Assembly (NCBI GenBank): GCA_034509425.1
Contig: JAVTVJ010001131.1
Coordinates: 62,001 to 126,000, forward strand
Length of the DNA: 64,000 nucleotides
Source of the DNA: Eopsaltria australis
Taxonomy: Eukaryota; Chordata; Aves; Passeriformes; Petroicidae
Reading direction: 5' to 3'
Part shown: one piece after another, positions 19,668 through 30,114 of the stretch
Layout: the number at the start of each line of letters is the position of its first letter
Numbering within the stretch: position 1 is the first letter of the stretch
Notes under the pieces: model-generated
Seen by the model: the letters and a program-made list of their open reading frames with translations, nothing else
What the model was told of the DNA's origin: nothing
The model's database searches: none
Made by a program: the position numbers and the translations under genes

Positions 19668-20058
19668 TGTTGGAGAATAACCATCTCTGGCTGCACAGAC
19701 ATAAAGTATAAGTGAGCAATCCAGGCCCCTTAGATGAGAGCTAGGCCTCTGCTCAAGGTTACTCGTAAGACAGCTGTGGGAAAGGGAGACATGAAAGCCG
19801 AAAACAAGCTGCAGGTGTCTAAAGATTAGCTTGGTAGAAGAAACTGTTATTGTAGCCTTCTGATACTAACACAGTGCTCTAATTAGAGAAAAGTCCCATG
19901 AGAAACTTCTGTATGAGAACAAACCCTGTGTGAAAACTTATCACGTAGTTTTATTTTGGGCACGCAGAGAAGTATAAGTATGCTCACTGTCTGACAATAA
20001 ATGAGCTTGATTTATCACTCACATTGAGTCAGTGTCTTGCTCCTCTCGCCCCCCGACA
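19668..20058 (+). mobile_element. 5' LTR of the alpharetrovirus-like element (391 bp)
   Basis: It runs TGTTGGAGAATAACC to CCCCCCGACA. A TATA-like word (AAGTATAAGTATGC, near 19970) and AATAAA (near 19997) lie close together near the 3' end, giving a very short R and U5. Confidence 0.92.
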
Positions 20059-20060
20059 AA

Positions 20061-20078
20061 TGGTGACCCCGACGTGAT
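20061..20078 (+). promoter_or_regulatory. Primer binding site, tRNA-Trp
   Basis: TGGTGACCCCGACGTGAT is the tRNA-Trp complement used by alpharetroviruses, two bases after the LTR end. Confidence 0.92.
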
Positions 20079-20365
20079 GGACAGGACCGGCGAGATCGGG
20101 AAAGCATCGGGAGCAGCGACCGGGGAGCTAAGATCTATACCTTTTGCACGGCGAAAGGTTGATCTGACAGCTCGGGCCTCTGGAGAAAGGCCCGCCACCC
20201 GAAAATGCTACACTCTGACAAGCTGCGTGGCGATCGCGGAATCAGCAGGTAGACGCGGCGCGGAAAGACGTGGAGGGGCCAGCGCGGAACGACGCGGCCC
20301 GGCCAGCGCGGGGGGACGCGGAGGCCGTTGCGATCAGCCAGAAGTGGTAAACCAGCTGGACGAAG

Positions 20366-20521
20366 ATGGACCGAGAGGTAGCCTTAAACATATTAACGTG
20401 CTTTTTAGAAAAGCAAGCAGTGAGCAAAGAGACCCTAAAACAAATAGCAGGACTAGTTGCATTAGGGAAGGCAAAAGGATGTGTTAGAGACCCTAATGCG
20501 ACGTTTGAAGTGCCAGAATAA
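20366..20521 (+). CDS. Short ORF at gag position (51 aa)
   Basis: An ATG-started ORF beginning MDREVALNILTCFLEKQ and ending NATFEVPE, about 290 bases after the primer site. Its helical, lysine/leucine-rich look and position would suit the start of a retroviral matrix domain cut short by a stop. I cannot identify it with confidence; it may be only a remnant of gag with packaging sequence. Confidence 0.4.
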   Translation: MDREVALNILTCFLEKQAVSKETLKQIAGLVALGKAKGCVRDPNATFEVPE

Positions 20522-20639
20522 CAGCCGGGGAGGAGATGGGGATGGACAAGTAACAGCTAACAGTCCTAAGCCTCCTCCAACTGATCATCTCTGTGAGAAG
20601 ATTGAAATGTGATAATTCCATTATTCGGAATCTCCTAAA

Positions 20640-21320
20640 ATGGACTTGGGACTGTGGACTAACCCTGGGAGCAGGAGTTCTCCCTGCGGCCGCTGTAACT
20701 AGCGGCAGCTCCTGCCCTCGGCTATGACGGCATCTCAGCGCACCGGGGGCGGGAGGCTACAGAGACCGCGCGGCTGCCTGTCCCTAGGGCTGGCGGCGGC
20801 GGAGACCGCGGCGCAGCGGCACCCGCAACTTCTCTGCGCGCTGGGCGGGCAGCGAGAAACCTTTTCCCAGTAACAACTTAGTAACGGCAGTTTTCCCTGA
20901 CCACCGGGACCGCACGCAGCGAAAACTTTTCCTTAGCAACATCCTAACAACACCGATCTTCTCCTGATCAGCGGGGTGGAAGCAGCGTGGCACTGCCCAC
21001 GCTGTTCTTTTACTCCTGTAATTGACTTTACCGTGTCCTGCCTCAAAAACTACGACTAAAAAGTGTGAAAAATTATAGCTAAAGAATTTCCCCGCGGCTG
21101 CACGGCTCATCCCCCTCTTCCTGTTACTCTACAACCTAGAGGACAGTGACAATAAGAAGCCTTTGACTAAAAACTACTTGAGACACTACAACTGAGAAAC
21201 TTCAACTAGAAACTAGAGTTAAGAAAGTTCGCCTCAACTACGCATAACTGGGGCCAGGGCCAAAACGAAGCCAGAGCCAAAACGGGGTCGGGGCCGAGCG
21301 GGGCCGAGGCCAAGCACAGC
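20640..21320 (+). other. GC-rich interior block of the alpharetrovirus-like element
   Basis: GC-rich sequence (most so at 20680-20860) with no supported ORF. It ends with short repeats of GGGCC(G/A)AG type near 21250-21310. Origin unknown; an acquired host segment is one possibility. Confidence 0.4.
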
Positions 21321-22199
21321 AAAGAAGTTTAGGCGAATCACCCCTGATGTATTAATAACTATAAATATGTTGTTAAAGTTTAAATGCTATTAGATTTATT
21401 AAGTTCTGTTAACGTTAAGTATTACGACTAGGTTCTGGGAAAGTTAACTACAGTTATGCATAACTAAGTGTGTTATAGCAAAGATTAAGTTCTGTTAAGA
21501 TTACGTACATAAAGTCATGCATATGCACTCTTTTAATTATCGTGTTCATGGTACCATGGTCTTCGTAGTTAAAGGTAGTTAACAACGTCTGTTACTTTAC
21601 AGTCTGCACAACCTGTACTATGTTTATATAACTGTCTCCATGATTCGTTCAAGTTTAAGTGACCTTCCTAGTTGCTGTTTCTAACACCTTTCTCATAAGA
21701 TCTGTGTTAGGGAAATCCCTCCAGTTGGAGCCCTGGCTCTGGTCAAGCCTGGACTCTCCCTGGTCAGACATCTACCAACAGACCCAGGTGTTTCTGCATC
21801 CAAATCATACTTAAGTCGGGTTTGACTTAATAATTTGTGTTTATATGAGCTGCACCCCTTTTAGAGTGGACTTGGGGACCTTGCCAGGGAGGGATCCCCC
21901 GGCCCTCACTGAAACAAGGTGCCAGCTGTTACAGACCCTGGCTGTTAGTATAGTATTCCAAAATTCAATAAGGTATTACTCTGATTAATGACCTTCAAAA
22001 GCAAGGCAATTGAGACTAATTTGCTGAACTGTTGAGTAATAAAAAATCACAGGATAACATAGATCACTTAGAATGTTTAAGACATGAGTGTTAAGAGTAT
22101 TCTTACATCTAGTTATATTTCTTACTTACTACACTACCTGTGACAGATTGCTAGTAATGCCATAGACAAACTTACGTTAATTAAAACAAAGGGGAGAAT

Positions 22200-22450
22200 T
22201 AAAACAAAGGGTTACACTATGTGTGTTATGAGTATTGTAGTTTGTAACCTTATAGAGTATTGTTTATCTTTTTTGTTTATATGATGGCATATCCTATGTT
22301 TGAGATCGTATAAAGAGAATTTTCACTACATAGTAGAAGGTAGTATCCATAAAGCAGTAGCCATAGTAAGAGTCATAGAAGTAGTCTTAAGATAATAGCG
22401 TAATATGTAGTAGTCTCTGTCTTTATAATGGAAGACCAGCCTTTATGAGA
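22200..22450 (+). repeat. LTR-like segment inside the alpharetrovirus-like element
   Basis: It resembles the solo LTR at 37993-38457: shared words include GGGTTACACTATGTGTGTTAT, GAGTATTGTAG, ACCTTATAG, TATATGATGGCA and GAATTTTCACT, in the same order and orientation with the LTR copy containing an extra middle block. Confidence 0.7.
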
Positions 22451-22689
22451 ATTGAATTTCATAAACAGCATAATTGGACGTTTTGAACTAATGTGTCAGG
22501 CACCTCTAAATAGTTTAAGTATTAAAATAAGAATGATTATTGTAAGGGCAGTTTAAGGGCAAAAACAAGAGGCAGCAAATTTGCTATTTAAAACAATACA
22601 GCCAAAAAATTTCCCCCAGAGTACTTCTTAATTTGTAGAAACCGGACATAGCAAAAAAATTCCTGTAAGAGTTTATAGAAAACCTTGTT

Positions 22690-23170
22690 ATATTAGCAAA
22701 CTCACTCTTTTTGCCTCCTCAATAGCCGATGTATTACAAAAAGTAAACAGAGCTAGAACAAAACAATCAATAGATCAATTAGACCCTAATTGTAAAGATA
22801 AAGTGTAATTACAAAAGAAATTAACCCGAGTATTGTTGTCACTGTTTGTGCCAAAAGCTGCAGCTGAAAATGCCCTGCGAGAACTAAACCATCTAGCTTG
22901 CTAAACAGCTAAACCTAACATCGAGCATAATTTCAGAGCTGTTGCAAGATGTTAAAAGTGTTAAACACACAGTGCTGCAAAACGCAACTGCAATAGACTT
23001 TTTATTGCTGGCTCAAGGCCATGGTTGTGAAGAGTTTGAAAAAAATGTGCTGTATAAATCTATCTGACCACTCTCAATCAATTCATGCTCATTTACAACA
23101 ATTGAGGGAAAACATGAAGAAAATTAAGATGATAAAATCGCCTTTGGGAGACTAGTTAGTAAGTCTAGGT
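22690..23170 (+). pseudogene. env: Env remnant (end of SU and TM) in the alpharetrovirus-like element
   Basis: Broken reading frames encode a TM-type core: an [14 protein letters not shown] helix, a block resembling the heptad/immunosuppressive region, and a C-x(6-7)-C-C type cysteine motif near 23030-23060 that spans a one-base frameshift. Several stop codons are present. This is the 3'-most coding remnant before the polypurine tract and cannot give a protein. Confidence 0.6.
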
Positions 23171-23312
23171 ATTAAAAGATAGTTAATAGAAATTGTAAGA
23201 ATAAGACTGATAGTTTTAGTAATTATTACAATTATAAGAGTATTATCGCCATATAGTGTTAAGTGTTTGATAAAAACAGTACAAAGAAGTGTAAACCAGG
23301 TCTGAATTGCTC

Positions 23313-23331
23313 AAAGAAAAGAAGGGGGATA
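23313..23331 (+). promoter_or_regulatory. Polypurine tract
   Basis: AAAGAAAAGAAGGGGGA followed by TA and the 3' LTR start. Confidence 0.85.
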
Positions 23332-23721
23332 TGTTGGAGAATAACCATCTCTGGCTGCACAGACATAAAGTATAAGTGAGCAATCCAGGCCCCTTAGATG
23401 AGAGCTAGGCCTCTGCTCAAGGTTACTCGTAAGACAGCTGTGGGAAAGGGAGACATGAAAGCCGAAAACAAGCTGCAGGTGTCTAAAGATTAGCTTGGTA
23501 GAAGAAACTGTTATTGTAGCCTTCTGATACTAACACAGTGCTCTAATTAGAGAAAAGTCCCATGAGAAACTTCTGTATGAGAACAAACCCTGTGTGAAAA
23601 CTTATCACGTAGTTTATTTTGGGCACGCAGAGAAGTATAAGTATGCTCACTGTCTGACAATAAATGAGCTTGATTTATCACTCACATTGAGTCAGTGTCT
23701 TGCTCCTCTCGCCCCCCGACA
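23332..23721 (+). mobile_element. 3' LTR of the alpharetrovirus-like element (390 bp)
   Basis: Identical to the 5' LTR by eye except for one T fewer in GTAGTTTATTTTGGG. Confidence 0.92.
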
Positions 23722-23727
23722 TAACAG

Positions 23728-24090
23728 TTCTGTTTGAAAGTCAACATTTATATTCCCGTAATGAAATCAAATATTTTAAAGACAGTTTTCATTCATATGC
23801 ACTAGTGAAAACTAGAATCAACCTTGTTGAAGAATCCACAATTCCACACTCATTTTCCAAGAAAGTTTATTAAAATACATCAAATTCTAGTGTCAAAATT
23901 TGTATTTGCTCTTTTAAGAGATAAAGCAAAGATCTCTGTGAGGACAGATCAGTGCAAGTTGTGTGGGAAGTTTAGCTAGTATCTCCACTCTGTTTCAACT
24001 TCATTTTTTAATGGATTTCAGTTTGGGGATAACACAGATCTTAGTCCTAATTTAAGAGCCTGTTGACACTAAAAGGCATATTCCTCAAGA
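23728..24090. other. Unique AT-rich sequence
   Basis: No supported gene or repeat; flank between two LTR insertions. Confidence 0.5.
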
Positions 24091-24095
24091 CCCCT

Positions 24096-24816
24096 TGTGT
24101 AGAGTTTGCGGGTCGGTTTCAGTCGGTCGGGACAGACGAGAGATCTCTGAAGTCGAGTTGTAGAGCATGAAGTTTATTGTGAAGAGACGTAAGTTTAGGA
24201 GACCTGCTGGGGGCTGCCAGACGCAGTCCGGAGCAGGTCAGAGAGGTAAGAGAAGAGAGAGAAGAGCTAAGAGAGCTAAGAGCGAGAGTCTAAGGAAGCT
24301 AAGAGAGAGGATCTAAGAGAGCTAAGAGAGGAGAGCTAAGACAAGAGAGATAAGAGAGTTAAGAGAGCGAGCTTGTCGCTTACAATACAATAAATCATCT
24401 TCTGTGCTGAATATTCTAATTTTCATTAACCAATCTAGAACAAACTACAAATCTTATAACATTTGCATACAGCCTATGAGAACTGTTGCATTACCATACA
24501 GTGTTATATTTTAAACCTTAAAAATTGCTTTTTGGACCCTCTGCCAGGTTGGTAGGGTCTGTTCTGACCCTTGGACCTGTCTGCAAGCAGAGGGTATTGT
24601 TTAATCAAAGGGGGGATTACCTGCAGTTGCCTTGCCATTGTTTTCCACTTGTTCAGTAATTGGAGTTTGGTATCTCAAAGCTTGTCTTCATTTCAATCTC
24701 GCTTATAGTTTCTACATTCTCAGCATCTTTTCCTAGGTAATCAATCATATTTATAAGGCTTTCCTATTCCATGTTCCCCAACACCTTGAATCAGTCAGAA
24801 AGTTAATATTCATCCA
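24096..24816 (-). mobile_element. Solo LTR, 721 bp, with purine-rich minisatellite
   Basis: Plus-strand ends are TGTGTAGAG and ATTCATCCA, flanked by CCCCT on both sides (24091-24095 and 24817-24821). A minus-strand AATAAA lies near 24171-24176. It contains a degenerate repeat based on GCTAAGAGA at about 24236-24372. Confidence 0.82.
24236..24372. repeat. Degenerate tandem repeat (core GCTAAGAGA), purine-rich
   Basis: About a dozen imperfect units of 9-12 bases; one strand is almost all purine. Confidence 0.75.
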
Positions 24817-24821
24817 CCCCT

Positions 24822-25194
24822 TTTATTCCTGGCTTTGTCTGACTATATGGTGAGGTGATTCAGTTCCTAACATCAGCTGAAACTGGCTCAACAACAGGTC
24901 AGATGTGCACAGAAGCAAAAGAAAGGGAAGCAGCAGAAGCAAGTCTCTCCCTTTCAACAAACTACTAAAGCCACTCAGACCTCAGGAACCTTCACCCTCT
25001 GCCAATTTGTTAAAGTTAAGCATGCAAGCACTTTCCATGTATGACCACTGAAAGCCACACACACCTCTAGACAGATGCTTCTTTATCTGTACCTTCCCTG
25101 TTCTAAATGCCCCCAATCAGTATCTTTGCATTCTTACTCAAGATACAACACAGGAAACCCGACAACCAGCCATAGCTAAAAGCACATACCCAAA
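24822..25194. other. Unique sequence between two LTRs
   Basis: No supported feature. Confidence 0.45.
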
Positions 25195-26298
25195 TGTCTT
25201 GGTTTGAAAGACAGGTGTCTGCGAAGAAAGGCAGAAGCCTCCCCTGGAATGGAAAATACGACCCCCTTCCCTCCGAACCGTTAAAATTTTGAAATTAAGG
25301 GGCTTTCAGGCAAAGATATGAGAAAAAGAATAACAGGTCTTTACTAATATGTATGTGTATAACAAGGCAAACAAACAACAACAATGGCGACAACAACAAA
25401 TAAAAGAAAGAATAAACCAGAAAACCCAATAAAGTCTCTTCCCGCTCTTTAAGCAATTTCCCCTTTGGTGTAGTTACAGTCACAGCCGGCAGGGGAGCTG
25501 GCAAGCTCCAGGCTGGGCAGGGCAAGTGCCATGACTCCCCCTCGGCTGCAGGGGGCGCTGTGGCATGAGTCCAGCCGTCTTTTCTCCACGCAGTTATGGT
25601 GGACGCAGCGGGCAGAAAAGGATGGAGAAGGGTCTTCCCTTACGAACCCCCAGGGGCAGCCGATCCCAGTGCCCCTTCTGGATAGCAAAAGGAGCTGTAA
25701 CAGGGACCTCGAAGTAGCAAGCTGGGAAGGCAGGGATGAGCAAAGTCCCTGATCGGTAGATGAGATGTATCAGAAACTCGGCAACTGTAGCTGGAACCGC
25801 AGGACGTCCAGGCAGGCAGGGGGTGCGAGTTACAGTGTACCAAAGAAACCTTGGAGCAGTGGCAGAGAAAACGGCCAGTGGCTGCTTGGCTCCTCAACGC
25901 GGCCGAGAGAGGCTCCCTTGGAAGGGGAGGGGGCTCGGGGATGCCGGGGTTTTCCCCTGAGGCACCCGAGCAGATGGTGAAAGTACTTTTTTAGTGAGGT
26001 AGGGGGTTAATAAGGTCCCAGTTCAGTGGCTGCTCTCACAAGCAAAAGCTCACCCCACAGCAGAAGAAGAAAGACCTTGCTGGGCTCCGTCTGTGGCAGC
26101 AAATTTCCCACCCCCTCCCCCCTCAGGCAGCAGCTTCGATTGTTCTCCTCCAAAGCCGAGTGAAAGAGGGAGGGAGAGAAGAGCTGCACCCAGCCCAATT
26201 CTGCCTTTCCCAGAGAAACCCCCCAGTAAAAAGAGAGAGTAGCCAGCTGGACGCCTCCCTTGAGCTGTGGCCACTTTCTTTTTTCTCACTTAAGTGCC
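25195..26298 (-). mobile_element. LTR fragment, truncated by ERV B
   Basis: The left end (plus TGTCTTGGTTTGAAAG) has the form of an LTR 3' end on the minus strand (AAACCAAGACA). The other end is missing: the sequence runs directly into the ERV B 5' LTR and is not continued at the far side of ERV B. Orientation is inferred from the terminal word only. Confidence 0.5.
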
Positions 26299-26836
26299 TG
26301 TATTGGGTCTGACTGGGGTAAAGCTCACAGCCCTTACAGTGCGGTGCTTTGTATTGGTAGCTGGCATTAATAACAGACCAGTGTTTTGGCTACTGCAAAG
26401 CTGTGCTGTTCCTCTGACATTCCTTCCCCCACTGAAGGGGATGGGGGTGGGCAAGATCCTGGGAGGGGACACCAGCAGGCCAGCTGACCCCAGTCAGCCA
26501 AAGGGATATTCCATACCATATGACATCAGCTCAGATATATAAGGGAAGGAAGAGAGGAGGAGGAGGAGGCACTCAGGGCTCCATCCATGTTTGCCTTCTT
26601 GAACAACCGTCACGCATGCTGAAGCCCTGCTTCCCAGAAAGTGTCCGGACATCACTGCTGATGGGAAGTAGAGACTGATTGTTTTTCTCCTCAGCACTTG
26701 CACGCGCAACTCTCTGCTTGCTTGCTCGCTTTTCCCTCTGTAATAAAACTGCCTTATCTTACCTTGGTAAGTGGGAGAGGGAGTGATAGAGTGACTGAGT
26801 GGGCACCTGGCACCTGGCCGGGGTCAACCCACGACA
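26299..26836 (+). mobile_element. 5' LTR of ERV B (538 bp)
   Basis: It runs TGTATTGGGTCTG to CCCACGACA. It lacks about 35 bases present near the end of the 3' LTR (the part between the TTACCCTGATAG-type word and the GTGGGAGAGG word). The same family occurs as a solo LTR at 44089-44660. Confidence 0.9.
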
Positions 26837-26844
26837 GTCTCTTT

Positions 26845-26862
26845 TGGCGCCCTAACATTGGG
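26845..26862 (+). promoter_or_regulatory. ERV B primer binding site (tRNA-Lys-like)
   Basis: TGGCGCCCTAACATTGGG lies eight bases after the LTR. The first eight bases match the tRNA-Lys1,2 complement and the rest is diverged. Confidence 0.65.
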
Positions 26863-27011
26863 CGAGATAAAGGCAGTTTTTATATATTTATATATATACA
26901 TATTGCATGCTCTAGTAATTATCAGTAGCAGCTCTCAAGTAGTGAGCTCCTGCGTGGCACACAGCCTTTGACTGCCACACTGCTTATCTTTATTTTGCTA
27001 AGTTTGGGAAC

Positions 27012-27866
27012 ATGTTGAAACAAACAATGACTGTGAATGAATATAACTCCTTCTCTCTGCCCTGGGTGAATTTGAGTATGGATGATCTTTTACTGCAGGC
27101 TCCCGTGATTATTGCCAACCCTTATATAAGCTTCCTGATATTAATAATATTAGCCAACACTGTTGTTACCTTATGGAATTCATGGAAATTGTCATCTCCC
27201 TGGTACAGAAGGAAACAACCCTTGGGTGAGGAGCTGTTAAAATCTGCCCTGAGGTACCCAGTTCCTGGGTGGAAAGGTGTATGGAGGGATTTGGGCAGGT
27301 CCCTAGGGTGGTTATCACCTCCCGTTGCCTGGGAGTTTACTCCTGAAGGGGTAAATAACATTATCAAACCGGCCCGTCGACTGACAGAAGGGTGCCTCGT
27401 TTACTCCCAGGAATGCGAGCAGCTTCTCGCCCTGTACTGGGGGCTGGCCTGGGCCTACCAGGCCTCTGTTCAATACTCTCAGAGGACAGCAGTTGAGGCA
27501 GGAAGCCAAACTGTGCCTGAGGACACTATAGCTGAGACAGGGACACAAACTACAACTGTGACTGAGGCAGGGATACAAACCACAACAACTATGTCTGAGA
27601 TAGGAACCCAAACCACACCAACTACAGTAATTGCTCCAGTAGTGAAACAAAAAAAATGGACAAGGCAAGTTTCAGGCCCAAGCCGCCGATTAGTAAGGGA
27701 AGAAGAAGAAGAGGAAGAAGAAGAGGTAGGACCAGATCAAGAGGCAGGTCCCTCAGCAAAGGAATCGAAGGGAATGAGGCGGATTAAACAGGAGACCGGT
27801 TACTCGGTCCCTGACCCCATCCGAACTTCGAGACCTGCGAAAGGATTACAGCCGCGAGTACGTTGA
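27012..27866 (+). CDS. ERV B gag N-terminal ORF with membrane segment (284 codons)
   Basis: First ORF after the primer site. One strong hydrophobic segment (YISFLILIILANTVVTLW, about residues 37-54) is followed by a basic segment. Then comes a domain matching ERV A: GVWRDLGRSLGWLSPPVAWEF through ALYWGLAWAYQ. Next is a threonine-rich repeat based on E(A/T)G(T/I)QTTT, an acidic run of glutamates, and the start of the capsid-like block, where a frameshift ends the ORF. Compared with ERV A and C the membrane part is shorter. Membrane anchoring of Gag is inferred from the sequence; no function is known to me. Confidence 0.68.
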   Translation: MLKQTMTVNEYNSFSLPWVNLSMDDLLLQAPVIIANPYISFLILIILANTVVTLWNSWKLSSPWYRRKQPLGEELLKSALRYPVPGWKGVWRDLGRSLGWLSPPVAWEFTPEGVNNIIKPARRLTEGCLVYSQECEQLLALYWGLAWAYQASVQYSQRTAVEAGSQTVPEDTIAETGTQTTTVTEAGIQTTTTMSEIGTQTTPTTVIAPVVKQKKWTRQVSGPSRRLVREEEEEEEEEVGPDQEAGPSAKESKGMRRIKQETGYSVPDPIRTSRPAKGLQPRVR

Positions 27867-28180
27867 GAGGACCCCTGCACTGCTGCTGCGATGCTGGGAT
27901 AATGGGGCTGATAGTCAGCTATGAGGTCATGAAGCCCAACAGCTGGGATCCCTTGTTAAGGATCGGGAAATTGAAAGAGGACTTGCAAAGGAAGGAGAAA
28001 TTTGTAGCCTCTGGAGACAGCTTCTCTCAAGCGTGAAGGCAAGATATCCTTTTAAGGAAGACCTTGTAAAGTCCCCAGGCAAGTGGACCAATGTAGATGA
28101 AGGTATCCAGTACTTGAGAGAATTAGCAGTGCTGGAAATTGTCAGTAGTGATCTAAAGGATGATAGCCGTGGCAGGACAC
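27830..28180 (+). pseudogene. gag: ERV B gag, capsid-like part
   Basis: Continuing in other frames, with at least one stop (TGA near 27921), are blocks RDLRKDYSREYVE, LLLRCWDNGAD, SLWRQLLSSVKARYPFKED and GIQYLRELAVLEIV. These match the equivalent region of ERV C (LSLWRRLLEGVKDRYL, GIRCLRELAVLEII). It ends at the LTR-type insert near 28180-28210. Confidence 0.7.
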
Positions 28181-28199
28181 CTACCCCCCTCACCTCCTC

Positions 28200-28795
28200 C
28201 TCCTGTGTGCCACAGATAACGGGTGCATAAAGAGATAACCCAAGGGCAGGAAGGCCCAGCAGGGGTCATCTCTGGTGCCAGAGGGCTCAAGCCTCAGCTA
28301 AGAATTAACATCTTAGTCTGCAGAGCTGATGGAAGGAGAGATAAAAGAAAAATCACTGACTTAAGAGTCATGGTTTTACACTATAAAAGATACACACGCT
28401 ATCCCTGAGGCAGAAGTCTCTCATACCCTAAAGTGTTTGAAGCTTCTCCCCGAAGTTTGGACGCAGGCTTCGTGGTTACTTCCCCAGGGATTGAGGGAAA
28501 GGATCTCAATGTGCTGCACCAACAAACTGGACGGTAAGATACTTTGTATCCTAAGCTTATACTATTTCTTCACTAGCTGTAACTGAAAAAGGTACCATTC
28601 TCGTGCACTGTATATGCTAAACTACTAGTAGTCTCTCTTTTTGTTTTATTCCTGTGTAGTATTGGTTTCCTTTTAAGTTTTACATCTGTTAGTTTTCCTG
28701 TCTATTAATAAATGTTTCATTCTATAATAGACAGAATCAGTCATCATTAAAAGAACTTATACATGAGAGTGGGTTTTGGGGCGCTGGTTGCCTCA
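28200..28795 (+). mobile_element. LTR-like insert replacing ERV B pro and RT
   Basis: It is unrelated to ERVL coding sequence. It has TATAAAA (about 28382-28388) and, 320 bases later, AATAAA (about 28707-28712), the layout of a plus-oriented LTR. I could not find a convincing target duplication, so the ends are approximate. The pro-RT region of ERV B is absent. Confidence 0.45.
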
Positions 28796-28845
28796 ATAAA
28801 GTTACTACCTGCTGCCAAGGAAACCATCAGAGGTGGAAAGCTGCT

Positions 28846-30114
28846 GTGTGGAATCCCACACGACAAGTCATTGAGGTTGCTGAAGGGGAAGGCGAATCAA
28901 GCCAGTTTGCAGAGGTGAAAGCCATCCAACTAGCCCTAGAGATTGCTGAGAGAGAAAAGTGGCCCATACTCTATCTCTATACTGACTCCTGGATGGTGGC
29001 TAATGCCCTATGGGGATGGCTGCAGCAGTGGAAGAAAACCAACTGGCAGCGCAGGGGAAAACCCATCTGGGCTGCTGCATTATGGCAAGACATTGCTGCA
29101 CGGATAGAGAACATGACTGTGAAAGTACGCCATGTAGATGCCCATGTGCCCAGAAGTCGTGCCACTGAGGAGCATCAAAACAATGAACGGGTAGATAAGG
29201 CCACCAAAATTGGAATAGCTCAGGTGGACCTAGATTGGGAGAGAAAGGGTGAGCTATTTATAGCCCGATGGGCCCACGAAACATCAGGGCATCTTGGAAG
29301 GGATGCAACATACAGATGGGCTCGTGATCGAGGGGTGGATCTGACCATGGAGGCCATCACACAGGTTATTCATCAGTGTGAAACATGCGCTGCCATCAAG
29401 CGAGCCACACGAGTAAAGCCTCTTTGGAGTGGAGGGCGGTGGCTGGGGTTCCAGTATGGTGAAGCCTGGCAAATTGATTACATTGGGCCATTGCCACGAA
29501 CACGCCAAGGCAAGAGTTACATCCTCACCATGGTGGAGGCCACAACTGGCTGGCTGGAAACGTACCCAGTAAACCACGCCACGGCTCGGAACACAATTTC
29601 AGGTCTTGAAAGACACATTTTGTGGCGACATGGAACCCCAGATAGAATTGAGTCAGACAATGGGACTCATTTTCGAAATAATCTTATTAACTCCTGGGCA
29701 AAGAGGCATGGCATTAAGTGGATATATCATATTCCTTATCACCCACAGGCCTCTGGGAAGATTGAAAGATATAATGGACTGTTAAAAACTATGCTACGGG
29801 CACTAGGTAATGGGACATGGAAGCATTGGGATGTGAACTTGGCAGAAGCCACTTGGCTAGTCAATACTAGAGGATCTGTTAACCGCCCTGGTCCCGCCCA
29901 AACTAAACCCTTAGACACTGTGGAGGGAGACAAGGTTCCTGCACTACACATAGGAAAGTGGCTGGGGAAGTCAGTGTGGGTTGCGTCCCCCATGGGGAAG
30001 GGCAAACCCATTCGTGGGATTGTCTTTGCCCAAGGACCTGGGTGCACTTGGTGGGTAATGCGGGAGGATGGGGAGACCCAGTGTGTGCCCCAAGGCGATT
30101 TAACCCTGGGGTAA
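28846..30114 (+). CDS. pol: ERV B pol: RNase H and integrase (422-codon open frame)
   Basis: The RNase H part carries EVKAIQLALEIAE (catalytic Glu), LYTDSW (Asp) and a late VRHVDAHVPRS and NERVD block. Integrase has an HHCC-type module (SGHLGRDATYRW ... HQCETC), then catalytic residues in WQIDY, ESDNGTHF and the SGKIERYNG block, and a C-terminal domain ending in a W-rich segment. The ERV C homologue at 40220-41560 is broken. The first RNase H catalytic Asp and all of RT are missing. The undamaged 1.27 kb frame is notable in an otherwise deleted provirus. Confidence 0.88.
   Translation: MWNPTRQVIEVAEGEGESSQFAEVKAIQLALEIAEREKWPILYLYTDSWMVANALWGWLQQWKKTNWQRRGKPIWAAALWQDIAARIENMTVKVRHVDAHVPRSRATEEHQNNERVDKATKIGIAQVDLDWERKGELFIARWAHETSGHLGRDATYRWARDRGVDLTMEAITQVIHQCETCAAIKRATRVKPLWSGGRWLGFQYGEAWQIDYIGPLPRTRQGKSYILTMVEATTGWLETYPVNHATARNTISGLERHILWRHGTPDRIESDNGTHFRNNLINSWAKRHGIKWIYHIPYHPQASGKIERYNGLLKTMLRALGNGTWKHWDVNLAEATWLVNTRGSVNRPGPAQTKPLDTVEGDKVPALHIGKWLGKSVWVASPMGKGKPIRGIVFAQGPGCTWWVMREDGETQCVPQGDLTLG

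Larger units (their letters stand above)
19668..23721 (+). mobile_element. Young non-autonomous alpharetrovirus-like element
   Basis: LTRs at 19668-20058 and 23332-23721 differ by a single T in a T run. The 6-bp target duplication TAACAG (19662-19667 and 23722-23727) is perfect. A tRNA-Trp primer site, a polypurine tract and a 6-bp duplication are alpharetrovirus hallmarks. The 3.3 kb interior has no pol and no long ORF. It holds a 51-codon ORF after the leader, a GC-rich block, fragments resembling other LTR elements in this window, and a broken env TM remnant. It must have been copied with proteins supplied in trans. The architecture recalls the chicken ART-CH type of element; sequence identity was not tested. 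Confidence 0.92.

Noticed and set aside
20784..21110. 108-codon minus-strand ORF in the alpharetrovirus-like element
   Set aside because: It has no recognisable motif, is antisense to the element and lies in a GC-rich block where chance ORFs are common.
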